Assembly (NCBI GenBank): GCA_033239525.1
Contig: BSYO01000003.1
Coordinates: forward strand, 29,753,540-29,817,539
From: Nepenthes gracilis
Taxonomy: Eukaryota > Streptophyta > Magnoliopsida > Caryophyllales > Nepenthaceae
DNA length: 64,000 nucleotides
Direction: 5' to 3'
Positions 59,701 to 64,000 of this stretch are shown one piece after another; positions within the stretch are counted from its first letter, which is position 1, and each line of letters starts with the position of its first letter. The translations under genes were made by a program, and so were the position numbers. The notes beneath the pieces are model-generated. The model was not told the origin of the DNA and did not search any database. It worked only from the letters and a program-made list of their open reading frames with translations.

Positions 59701-62700
59701 CAATATTCCTCAAATGCAAGGATGAGAGTTATGCATGATGATTCAAGAGTATAGGTTTTGAGTCTAGCTCGGAGGTGCACTCAACATGGAGCAGCTTTGA
59801 TGTGGTGTTGCACTCAATAGGGAGCAGCTTTGAGAATGAGGGAGCAAGAATTGTGAATGACTTCTTGGGAAGCTTTTTGGGTAGAAAGTTATCTTTTTGT
59901 GAACTCTTGAGTGCGCATCCCCCCTTGCCTATAGGGGTGATGAGTATTTATAGTGTTTGAGCCAGCTCAGCCCTACTTGGGTGCCAAGGCTCGCTGACAA
60001 CTGTTGATATAGATTTACGGGTGCTGAATATGGCAACCATGGCCAACTGAGAAGATTCCTTCCTTCTTTGCTATGATCACGAAGCGCCTACTATGGTAGC
60101 TGCCTTTGAGAAGAGATCCACCCCGGCTGTTGTTGCCATTTTGGTAATGATTGTGCAGGCGAATATTCCTGGGATTCCTCCAAGGCTATATCAACTAGTT
60201 ATGGCAAGTAATTCTGGCGCCCAAGAAGATGATTGTGGGCTGTTCGTGATTGGGCAGACGAGGTCAGCTTAGCTGATAGGGCCATCTAGGCCAACGGAGA
60301 TGTTGACTGGACCCTAGGCCTGCGGAGACATGTCGTGGGCCGGATACCCCCTGGATCCTCTGTCCATCCGTGGGCCTTTATGCTAGGCTAGCCTATTTCT
60401 GTCGTCCCTATCACTAACCCCTAATGCTGGAGGATTTGAATTTTCAACTTCCAACATGTTCATTGGTGGGATGTCACTTGCTGTTTTCCTTTTTTGTCCC
60501 TTCCTTAGGCTGCCTCCTAATTCGCTGGTTTGCCGATTTGGTGTGATTCTTTGCACCTAGCAATTTTTTGTAAATTTGTTAGTATAAAAAATCTTTGACA
60601 TTTAATGGCCTGTCGATCCTTTTACGTGCTATAAATTGAGGGGCTCGTTGTGCCTTGTATCACACCCCATTTTCATTAGTGAAGTGGTGTGGGAATTCAA
60701 AATCGGTAAGAAGCTTGGGTTGCCTGCTGCCGGGATCAGAGGGAGCTCATCTCCAATGTTCGAAGGCGTCATCCTTGGATGCACGAGTGGTCTACTTTGG
60801 TTATCCTTTTTCGTGTGGGAAACCGCTTTGGTCAACCCTTTTTGCGTCCGTCTCGAAGCCAAGCCTGCTGCTGTCCCTTTGTGGGACGAGGCTTTCCTTT
60901 CGCTATGCCTCCCCCTTGGGCAGTGGCTTGCCTCTGGAACGAGCCGTTGCTCTGACTTCTCGAGAACTGCTGTCTCCAGGAGTCACGCCCTATTACTGGT
61001 AGGGTGGGCAATGAGTTCAAGATTAGGTGTTTCAAGATTAGTAATCAATTATAAGCCACTTAATTAAGTCTTATAATGGATAAAATATCCAATACCCAAT
61101 AAAAGAGATTTAATTAATAGACTATACAATGCTAATATTTTTGAAAGTTTAACATGATATCTGGATTCCAATAAATTCAAATCAAAGAAAAAGATAGATA
61201 TAAAATAGTATTCAAAGTCCCATTTGGTCATTATGAATGGAATGTAATGTCATTTGGATTTAGAAATGTACCTTCAGAATTCTAAAATATCATGAATCAA
61301 ATCTTCAACCCATATAGTCAGTTTATCATAGTATATATTGATGACGTTTTATTATATTCAAATTCAATCGAACAACATTTCAAACATTTATATCAATTCT
61401 TGAATATTATCAAACAAAATGGATTAGTTGTATCTTCTCCAAAGATCAAATTATTTCAAACAAAATCAAATTTTTAGGATTTAATATTTATCAACATACA
61501 ACAGTACCTATCCAATGTTCTATAGACTTTGCTAGTAAATTTCCTAATGAAATCAAAGATAAAAACTAATTACCACAATTTTTAGATTGTCTTAATTATA
61601 TAGCAGATTTTAATTTCAAACTAAGACAAATCTGTGGACCTTTATATCAAAGGCTTCAAAAGAATCATCTTTCTTAGACAGAGGAACAAACTAATATAGT
61701 CAAGAGTCTTAAACAATAAGTTCAACATTTACTGTATTTAGGTATTCCATATCCTCATGCATCCCTCATGGTTGAAACAGATCTATCAGACGTAGGATAT
61801 GGAGGTATTTTAGGTAAAAAATAGAATCATGAAAACATACACAAATCATACGATTTCATTCAGGAGTATGTTGGTGGAAGGTGGGAGCTGGCAATGTGTA
61901 GATATCAGTGATAGATAGGCTGACGTGTACAGGAATCCAAGATGGGGCTGGTTGTAGGGAAGGAGAGGTAACAAATCAAGAAGAGGCTATTACAAATTCT
62001 ATACCACTTGACCAAATAGGGGATTCTTAAATGATATGATTTAGGCATGAAATGATTTACAAATCCCATTATTTGAAAACTTCAGATATTTCTAGACCAT
62101 CTGGTATCAATCCAAATGCATTCTTGAAGTTATGTCTAAACTCTAGGTCAACCTTGTGCGTCTCAAAGATCAGCACAATACTCCAATCAGTCCAGACAAC
62201 CAGTAATTCTAACATCAATTGCCATGAACAGTATTTTTTGCAGGAACAATTGCTTGAGAAGTAACCTTACAGCCCTCTATGTACCTTACTATACAATGAA
62301 GAAGGTTGATTTGACTATTAGGTTAAACATATCGGTAATTGTGGATTTAATTCGAGATAGAGGTGGCTTCCTTTATTTCGTACAGGCTTGAGTATTTGAG
62401 GCACTTTTATTGCTCTCTTAAGCCTTTATATCTGAATAGTCCATAACAAAATAACCATATAATCAATCTCTTGCGGCATTATATTGCAGGTCATAAAGTT
62501 CGTATGATTTGTATAATGCAAGTGTGTAAAGGAAATGAATAGTAGAGACCCACCTGTCAGATTTCTGAACCATTTATTAAGCATAGGATTGAGATCTAAA
62601 GCAAATATAAGAGTGTGGATATAGGGCAAAACTATACAATTGCATACCAAAACTAGACAAAAGAAAGTTGTACCTTAGGGCCAAAGAAACTGCATGATGC

Positions 62701-63878
62701 AACAAAGTTTGGTTTGGATAAGTAAAAACAAGAATTTGTTCTTGTGCTGCCCCGCAAGGCATTAGAATTACTGTTCAAACACCCAGACATCATCCTTTTC
62801 ACATCTCCTTGAACTCGGTCCTGGACATGCCTTAACTTTGGCCTGTAGAAATGAACTCACTACTTGACAAGTTTCCTAAAATTGGAGAAAAACCCTTACC
62901 ATTGATGAATAAATGAATTTACTACAATTCAAGATAGATAGTACTGTGCAAACCCCAGAAGTATCACAATTGCAATGACTTGGTAGTCCTGCATGCGTTC
63001 AGTGATGCTAATAATTCTTCCCTGCTCTAACAACACCTGCATTCATAATTTCATGGTACTAATTTCAAGTGGCTTTCTTAACCAAGTCAGAACAAAGGAA
63101 AAAGGTTATGACGGAAAAATTAAACATAGATATAGAGACAAATAAATTACTATAAGGAAGGAAATATGGTGCACTCTAAGTGGAGTCTAATATATATTTT
63201 TCACACACACACACACACATACAGATAGATATACAAAATCGATGAAAAGATTAATATTAGTATTGGTCAATATCATATCGGTATCAACATATTAGATAAT
63301 ATGTAATGGCATCAGATATTTTAAAAGAAAAAAAAATTCTAAAATCGTAAATTAGCAAAGCCATATTAGCCGATATATCGGCTTTACTAGCTGATACAGA
63401 AACATATCGTAATATTGTCACGATATCAAAAAATATTAATATAAGAAGCCCCGATACTGATATATATATATACATATATACATGTACACACACACCATTG
63501 AGTGACTGTCAAATGAAAGCAAAGGTGGCCTGATTTCAAAACTTCAACCAAGAAAGATAGATTGCAATACTGTGAATGAGAATGTTAACTGTTGTTAAAA
63601 AAAAAAAAACCATTCAGAGAAACGATAAGTTTTCCCAATATTACCGTATCAAGAAACAGGGGCTGATCATCTTCTAAAAATATATTGTTGGTGCTCTTGT
63701 AGAATCCAAAATCCCATTTTTCTCCGCTTTCATAGCGCCCACTTGTAAACCAGTCCACAACAACCAAGTTTGAGTCTGACAGCACTCTGAAAAATTGCAT
63801 TTGAGAATACCTTGCTGTGGTAAAACATGTCACTGGATCTGGGATCACAGCTAAAAGGGCATTTCTTCCAATTTTTGC
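32645..63878 (-). CDS. URED: Urease accessory protein D (UreD), C-terminal part; gene with a 29.9 kb last intron
   Basis: UreD works with UreF and UreG to insert nickel into cytosolic apo-urease. Four coding exons: 63878-63645, 63036-62954, 62842-62674 and 32758-32645 (stop TAA). Introns are 608, 111 and 29,915 bp, all GT-AG; phases are 0, 2 and 0, and the joined frame stays open for 199 residues, about two thirds of a ~290-residue plant UreD. Marks in order: VIPDPVTCF, VLSDSNLVVVDW, TSGRYESGEKWDF, EDDQPLFLDT; then SITERMQDYQVIA; then PKLRHVQDRVQ and KPNFVASCS; then GMGLIVRIAAMTTE and the C-terminal LEPVLGVSPYQ. N-terminal exons lie beyond 64000. No break is seen, so selection appears to maintain it despite the giant intron. 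Parts of the intron may be spliced inefficiently; RNA data would tell. Confidence 0.93.
32759..34289 (-). other. Mostly unique part of the URED intron
   Basis: AT-rich, with a C/T-rich tract at about 33410-33500 and an A run at 33727-33740. A TGTTGGTAGTCC word at 33987 could start the 3' LTR of the neighbouring copia remnant, but no second boundary was found. No gene is seen. Confidence 0.4.
34290..36120 (-). pseudogene. Ty1/copia pol remnant (integrase end, RT, RNase H)
   Basis: Minus strand, decayed. Near 36119-35950 it reads FGCICFVHLP and AFLGYSNSHEGF, the post-integrase segment of copia pol. Near 35610-35500 it reads GVKPIICKWVYTVKQHADG, the start of copia RT. Near 34910-34870 it reads YRQLVRSLNYLAIT, and near 34670 GCVDTPRFITG, both RNase H. 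An LADNLFSKALS-like end follows near 34350-34310. There are many stops. The 5' half (gag, most of integrase) is missing; it abuts a pararetrovirus fragment at about 36122. Confidence 0.8.
36125..36818 (-). pseudogene. Endogenous pararetrovirus fragment (Caulimoviridae-like, coat-protein region)
   Basis: The minus strand reads as a broken caulimovirid polyprotein segment. A short ELDMKSMS stretch is followed by a stop, then FFQKLPGLLGKEIG-type coat-protein residues and a Lys-rich, stop-interrupted C-terminal part (36400-36130). Such integrated viral pieces are common in plant genomes and are not infectious in this state. It is only a fragment: the right side is cut by the E2 LTR at 36819 and the left side abuts the copia remnant. 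The assignment rests on residue pattern from memory and is moderate. Confidence 0.55.
36819..37762 (+). repeat. 5' LTR of E2
   Basis: 944 bp, starts TGATGGGTATGG and ends ACGTATCA, followed by the primer-binding site TTGGCACCGTCTGTGG. A short CATGATTG(C/T)-like word recurs at about 37093, 37107, 37186, 37249 and 37327; these may be repeated promoter elements. Confidence 0.85.
38340..38794. mobile_element. MITE inserted in E2 gag
   Basis: Imperfect terminal inverted repeats: ACGTTTGGTTGAAGGGAATA at the left; the reverse complement of the right end reads ACGTTTAATTGTTGGAATGG. Both continue into GGAATAAGGT. The middle is an (ATT)n-rich AT core (38445-38620). There is no coding capacity. I could not settle the target-site duplication, so the superfamily stays open. 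Confidence 0.75.
38445..38625. repeat. (ATT)n / (AAT)n microsatellite core of the MITE
   Basis: Alternating runs of ATT and AAT triplets can fold on themselves, giving a nearly self-complementary core. Confidence 0.85.
39403..43252 (+). pseudogene. pol: E2 pol (protease - RT - RNase H - archaeal-type RNase H - integrase), heavily decayed
   Basis: The protease segment (39403-39756) has IDNRNLRNLLYLDAHF, where E1 has DNGSS, so the catalytic turn is damaged. RT is split over 40383-40628 and 40739-41098, with VYVDDKFVKNK at about 40744. RNase H is at 41360-41510 (MMDQPLKGILQRP). The second RNase H is at 41544-41771 (NNVTEYEALLSGLRLAKECL). Integrase is at 42230-42900 (KKFVIVGIDYFIKWVEASP). The end is KKYYK and TGA at 43250-43252. 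Many stops and shifts are present. Confidence 0.85.
43253..44215 (+). repeat. E2 post-pol region with degenerate tandem repeats
   Basis: Noncoding. At 43440-43560 a CTCAGTCCAACAACCGAGCGACC-type block (read in pieces) matches the position of the E1 hairpin repeats. At about 43640, 43708 and 43829 a second repeat occurs: GCGACAACATCCACCAAAAG, GCGACGACGTCCGCTAATAG, CTACGATGTCCTCCAATAGG, each followed by AGAG/GGAG-CAC words. These are diverged tandem units. Confidence 0.55.
44216..46449 (+). mobile_element. Solo LTR (2.2 kb) nested in E2
   Basis: Starts TGTAAAACCCGAATCCCC, ends CCAGTCGTGACA, and is flanked by ACTCG (44211-44215) and ACTCA (46450-46454), a 5-bp duplication with one G/A change. 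It has (AT)n at 44372-44394, a purine/GC-rich leader at 44400-44790 and an AT-rich body. A Tekay/Del-like gypsy family is likely from the ends. The Pro/Ser-rich antisense ORFs at 44206-44795 lie in its leader and are not genes. A related truncated LTR is at 26685-27585. Confidence 0.72.
46547..48390 (-). pseudogene. E2 antisense accessory gene, two exons
   Basis: Starts ATG-GCT-TCC (MASPGIDMIPSVL) at 48390. Exon 1 runs to 47090 with HPSAIRYLVSLCIFFRN and EVDWILFTPRRQYQISGGN (47969-48172), then a variable Ser/Pro-rich part ending RELPYIE. A 72-bp GT-AG intron (47089-47018) follows. Exon 2 continues SQEALHLVEACLHQQN and a coiled coil (46771-46547: AEQQLANLRVERTRLEGEL) with DGIRLCRQIASLV, ending NTGA. 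Stops and shifts are present. The layout matches the antisense genes of E1 and E3. A nested solo LTR sits just downstream. Confidence 0.8.
47018..47089 (-). other. 72-bp intron of the E2 antisense gene
   Basis: The minus strand reads CATTGAG|GTACGAAC ... TTTGTTTGCAG|TCACAAG. Same length and same place, between the ELxYI motif and the coiled-coil exon, as in E3. Confidence 0.75.
48468..48475 (-). promoter_or_regulatory. TATA-like box of the E2 antisense gene
   Basis: The plus strand shows TATAAATA, which reads TATTTATA on the minus strand, about 80 nt before the ATG at 48390. E3 has TATATAAA at nearly the same distance. Confidence 0.4.
48480..49827 (+). other. E2 3' internal noncoding region and polypurine tract
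   Basis: No credible gene. It ends in GGCATGGGGGCTAG (49814-49827), the polypurine tract directly before the 3' LTR. The sequence just upstream (CCATCAATGAACATGTTGGG, 49774-49793) has a close relative next to the E3 polypurine tract, on the minus strand at about 60450-60470 and 50940-50960. The two families therefore share this 3' end. Confidence 0.55.
49828..50270 (+). repeat. Truncated 3' LTR of E2
   Basis: Matches the first 443 bp of the 5' LTR (36819-37265) to GATTGCTGAGATAG, then breaks off where E3's LTR begins. Confidence 0.82.
50271..50902 (-). repeat. 3' LTR of E3, truncated
   Basis: Aligns with the 5' LTR from its start (50902 matching 60413) down to 50272 matching 59781. The remaining 264 bp of the LTR are absent and E2's broken 3' LTR takes over. 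Confidence 0.8.
51646..51670. repeat. (CT)n then poly(T) microsatellite
   Basis: Nine or so CT units followed by a T run inside the E3 3' noncoding region. Confidence 0.8.
51680..51995. repeat. Degenerate tandem repeat (~37-50 bp units) in the E3 3' region
   Basis: The words CTGGAT(C/T)(A/C)CATG or CTGGAATGTGGGCC, then CAGT(C/T), then a TTTGAAGT(C/T)GGACTG-like stretch recur about seven times. Two small ORFs here are simply the repeat translated. Confidence 0.65.
52241..52248 (+). promoter_or_regulatory. TATA box of the E3 antisense gene
   Basis: TATATAAA in the context GCCTATATAAACGG, 82 nt before the ATG at 52330, with a C/T-rich leader between. It matches a plant core promoter pointing toward the antisense gene. 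Confidence 0.55.
52330..54246 (+). pseudogene. E3 antisense accessory gene, two exons
   Basis: Runs opposite to E3 gag-pol. Starts ATG-GCT-CCT (MAPLGVKDIRLVL). The exon-1 domain reads FISIYELHLRSGLRVPF, HPNVVQYTCSLCVFLRH and GTNWILLSPRPYF, then a variable region with a KRKSK-like basic spot and Pro/Ser-rich stretches, ending NELRYIP at 53629. A 72-bp GT-AG intron (53630-53701) follows. Exon 2 (53702-54246) is a coiled coil (LEGEVHCLNQTHVDLSV; LSEVREELQRSKDALQAAEQ) with NGIYLCRRIASLVDPDF, ending FFGL. Several stops and frameshifts make it a pseudogene. It corresponds to the antisense genes of E1 and E2. Confidence 0.82.
53630..53701 (+). other. 72-bp intron of the E3 antisense gene
   Basis: TACATCCCG|GTAATCTTT ... 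TCTATTTGTAG|GATGACAAG. A T-rich 3' part and a typical plant acceptor are visible. Same length as in E1 and E2. Confidence 0.75.
54247..54921 (-). repeat. E3 post-pol region with CTCGG-type repeats
   Basis: Noncoding. At about 54590-54720, GACCACTCGGTGC, GCCGTTTGGTGC and GTCGCTCGGTTC recur with GAGGTTCAAATT / ACGGTTCAAATT words between them. These are diverged tandem units in the same place as the E1 repeats (18755-18920). Confidence 0.55.
54922..59406 (-). pseudogene. gag-pol: E3 gag-pol, decayed and internally deleted
   Basis: gag starts near 59406 (MVSTPLWVAMWSD). Capsid segments read LALKGDTQIWFY near 58660 and HLVRIKQGPNKSL near 58530. Protease is at 57942-57223 (INNRSSCDLLYSDVYF; YNAILGRHCLTMF). 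RT/RNase H (56694-55700) reads YYYKVIPFELKIAD, and a degraded active site follows. A deletion near 55690 joins RNase H directly to mid-integrase (YMKWVEASPLARIT). Integrase ends at 54922 after a KKYYQ-like end; its C-terminal part is at 55383-55087. Not functional. Confidence 0.82.
59516..60413 (-). repeat. 5' LTR of E3, shared with an upstream truncated copy
   Basis: 898 bp. The minus strand starts TGATAGGGACGAC and ends GACGTATCA, followed by a primer-binding-like TTGCGCTGTCTGTGG. On its other side (60414 onward) lies a polypurine tract and 3' internal sequence of the same family. So this LTR also serves as the 3' LTR of another copy. Confidence 0.8.
60414..61005 (-). mobile_element. 3' internal tail of a second E3-family copy
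   Basis: Matches 50903-51420 (the E3 region upstream of its 3' LTR) nearly throughout: CATTTAATGGCCTGTC, GTGCTATAAATTGAGGGGCT and CACACCCCA(T/C)TTTCATTAG occur in both. It breaks off near 61005 at the pararetrovirus fragment. The ORFs here are read-through of noncoding sequence. Confidence 0.78.
61010..61880 (+). pseudogene. Endogenous pararetrovirus fragment (Caulimoviridae-like reverse transcriptase / RNase H)
   Basis: Plus-strand, stop-interrupted caulimovirid polymerase. RLVINYKPLN is at about 61033, the fingers region is partly deleted, then VPFGHYEWNVMSFG at 61220, and the catalytic box YIDD at about 61336 inside 61292-61477. An RNase H-like part follows to about 61880 with METDLSD-like residues and several stops. 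The RLVINYKPLN and VPFGHYEWNV forms separate it from gypsy RT. It is an old, broken integrated copy that cannot produce virus. The left side joins the gypsy tail; the right end is unclear. Confidence 0.75.
61881..62673 (-). other. URED intron, unique part next to the donor site
   Basis: AT-rich. The donor GTACAAC is at 62673. On the minus strand around 62210-62070 a short stop-free stretch (THKVDLEFRHNFKNAFG) looks protein-like but matches nothing I know. No gene is called. Confidence 0.45.
62674..62842 (-). CDS. URED: URED exon (169 bp)
   Basis: Acceptor TTCTACAG|GCCAAAG and donor CCTAAG|GTACAAC. Encodes PKLRHVQDRVQGDV then a Ser/Asn-rich linker and KPNFVASCSFFGPK. It joins in phase 0 to the exon at 32758. 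Confidence 0.92.
62954..63036 (-). CDS. URED: URED exon (83 bp)
   Basis: Acceptor AATGCAG|GTGTTGTTAG and donor CTTCTGGG|GTTTGC. Encodes VLLEQGRIISITERMQ then DYQVIAIVILLG; ends in phase 2. Confidence 0.92.
63037..63644 (-). other. URED intron (608 bp) with small repeats
   Basis: Holds (CA)n at 63202-63218, a perfect 16-bp palindrome AGCCGATATATCGGCT (63368-63383) among other GATATCG words, (TA)n near 63460-63480 and an A run at 63597-63609. Splice sites are GTAATA and TGAATGCAG. Confidence 0.7.
63645..63878 (-). CDS. URED: URED exon (78 codons)
   Basis: Acceptor GAGGCAG|GCAAAAATTGG and donor GATACG|GTAATA. Starts AKIGRNALLAVIPDPV and ends EDDQPLFLDT, matching the central part of plant UreD. 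Confidence 0.93.
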
Positions 63879-64000
63879 CTGCCTCATCACATGAATGGAT
63901 TTTTTTTCTTCATAAATAAAGACCACTTTTAAAAAGACACCGAAAGGGGGCTGTCAATGCATTTAGATCCATTATCCAACAATAAGGAGTCCATAGAACT
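63879..64000 (-). other. URED intron upstream of the first visible exon
   Basis: No exon is visible in these last bases. The acceptor before 63878 is GAGGCAG, preceded by an A-rich rather than a T-rich tract, so it is a weak-looking but in-frame site. Exons for the UreD N-terminus must be past 64000. Confidence 0.55.

Larger units (their letters stand above)
50271..60413 (-). mobile_element. E3: Tat-type gypsy element, reverse orientation, 3' LTR truncated
   Basis: Reading leftward: 5' LTR (60413-59516), primer-binding site, gag, protease, RT, RNase H, a deletion removing the second RNase H and the first half of integrase, the integrase C-terminal part, tandem repeats, an antisense gene (plus strand here), 3' noncoding region, polypurine tract, and a 3' LTR (50902-50271) lacking its last ~264 bp. 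The two LTRs are clearly more diverged than those of E1, so the element is older. Confidence 0.85.
32759..62673 (-). other. URED: Giant last intron of URED (29,915 bp)
   Basis: Bounded by GTACAAC at 62673 and GTGTGTGCAG at 32759. From low to high coordinate it contains unique AT-rich DNA (32765-33986), a copia remnant, a pararetrovirus fragment, E2 with a MITE and a nested solo LTR, E3 with an extra LTR-linked tail, a second pararetrovirus fragment, and unique DNA (61881-62673). Large TE-filled introns are known in plants with large genomes. In such cases CG/CHG methylation of the inserts helps prevent premature polyadenylation. Confidence 0.88.

Noticed and set aside
36819..60413. E3 as a simple insertion into E2's 3' LTR
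   Set aside because: The rest of E2's LTR and a target duplication should then appear on the far side of E3, and they do not.
60636..61067. 143-aa ORF ending in a pararetroviral RLVINYKPLN
   Set aside because: A chance fusion of noncoding gypsy 3' sequence with the start of the viral fragment; the E3 counterpart (51113-51370) has no matching continuation.
1..64000. tRNA, rRNA, CRISPR arrays, bacterial-type operons or replication origins
   Set aside because: None seen; codon use, GT-AG introns and the element types are those of a plant nuclear genome.

Overview
The window is nuclear DNA from a flowering plant. It holds the ends of two housekeeping genes, split by plant-type GT-AG introns and buried in transposable elements. 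The 3' half of PURH, the bifunctional purine-biosynthesis enzyme, is on the plus strand at 1660-3307. The 3' half of URED, a urease accessory protein, is on the minus strand with exons at 63878-63645, 63036-62954, 62842-62674 and 32758-32645. The two genes are tail to tail. I cannot name the species.

Almost everything else is retroelement. The 29.3 kb between the two stop codons holds an LTR-like block (4922-5900), a decayed LINE (about 8415-11998) split by a solo LTR (7644-8409, exact 5-bp target duplication), a complete but mutated Ty3/gypsy element of the Tat type (E1, 12354-22166, LTRs about 4% different), a 2.9 kb solo LTR (23382-26299), a piece of another LTR (26685-27585), and the 5' half of a second Tat-type element in reverse (E5, 27586-31273).

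The last intron of URED is 29,915 bp (62673-32759). It contains a Ty1/copia remnant (36120-34290), two endogenous pararetrovirus (Caulimoviridae-like) fragments (36818-36125 minus; about 61010-61880 plus), a Tat-type element E2 (36819-50270, plus) carrying a MITE and a nested 2.2 kb solo LTR, and a reverse Tat-type element E3 (60413-50271) joined through one LTR to the tail of another copy (60414-61005). All retroelement genes are broken by stops, frameshifts or deletions.

The most interesting signal is a second gene on the opposite strand of three diverged Tat-type elements. It lies between the end of pol and the 3' LTR in E1, E2 and E3. In each case it starts ATG-GCT, has a first exon with a shared 'PNAxRYLVSLCVF'-like domain, then a 72-bp GT-AG intron (72 bp in all three), then a coiled-coil second exon ending in a shared GI-x-LCR motif. 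In E2 and E3 a TATA-like box lies about 80 nt before the start; in E1 an AATAAA follows the stop. This looks like a conserved, spliced antisense gene with its own expression signals. The elements also carry short tandem repeats just after pol.
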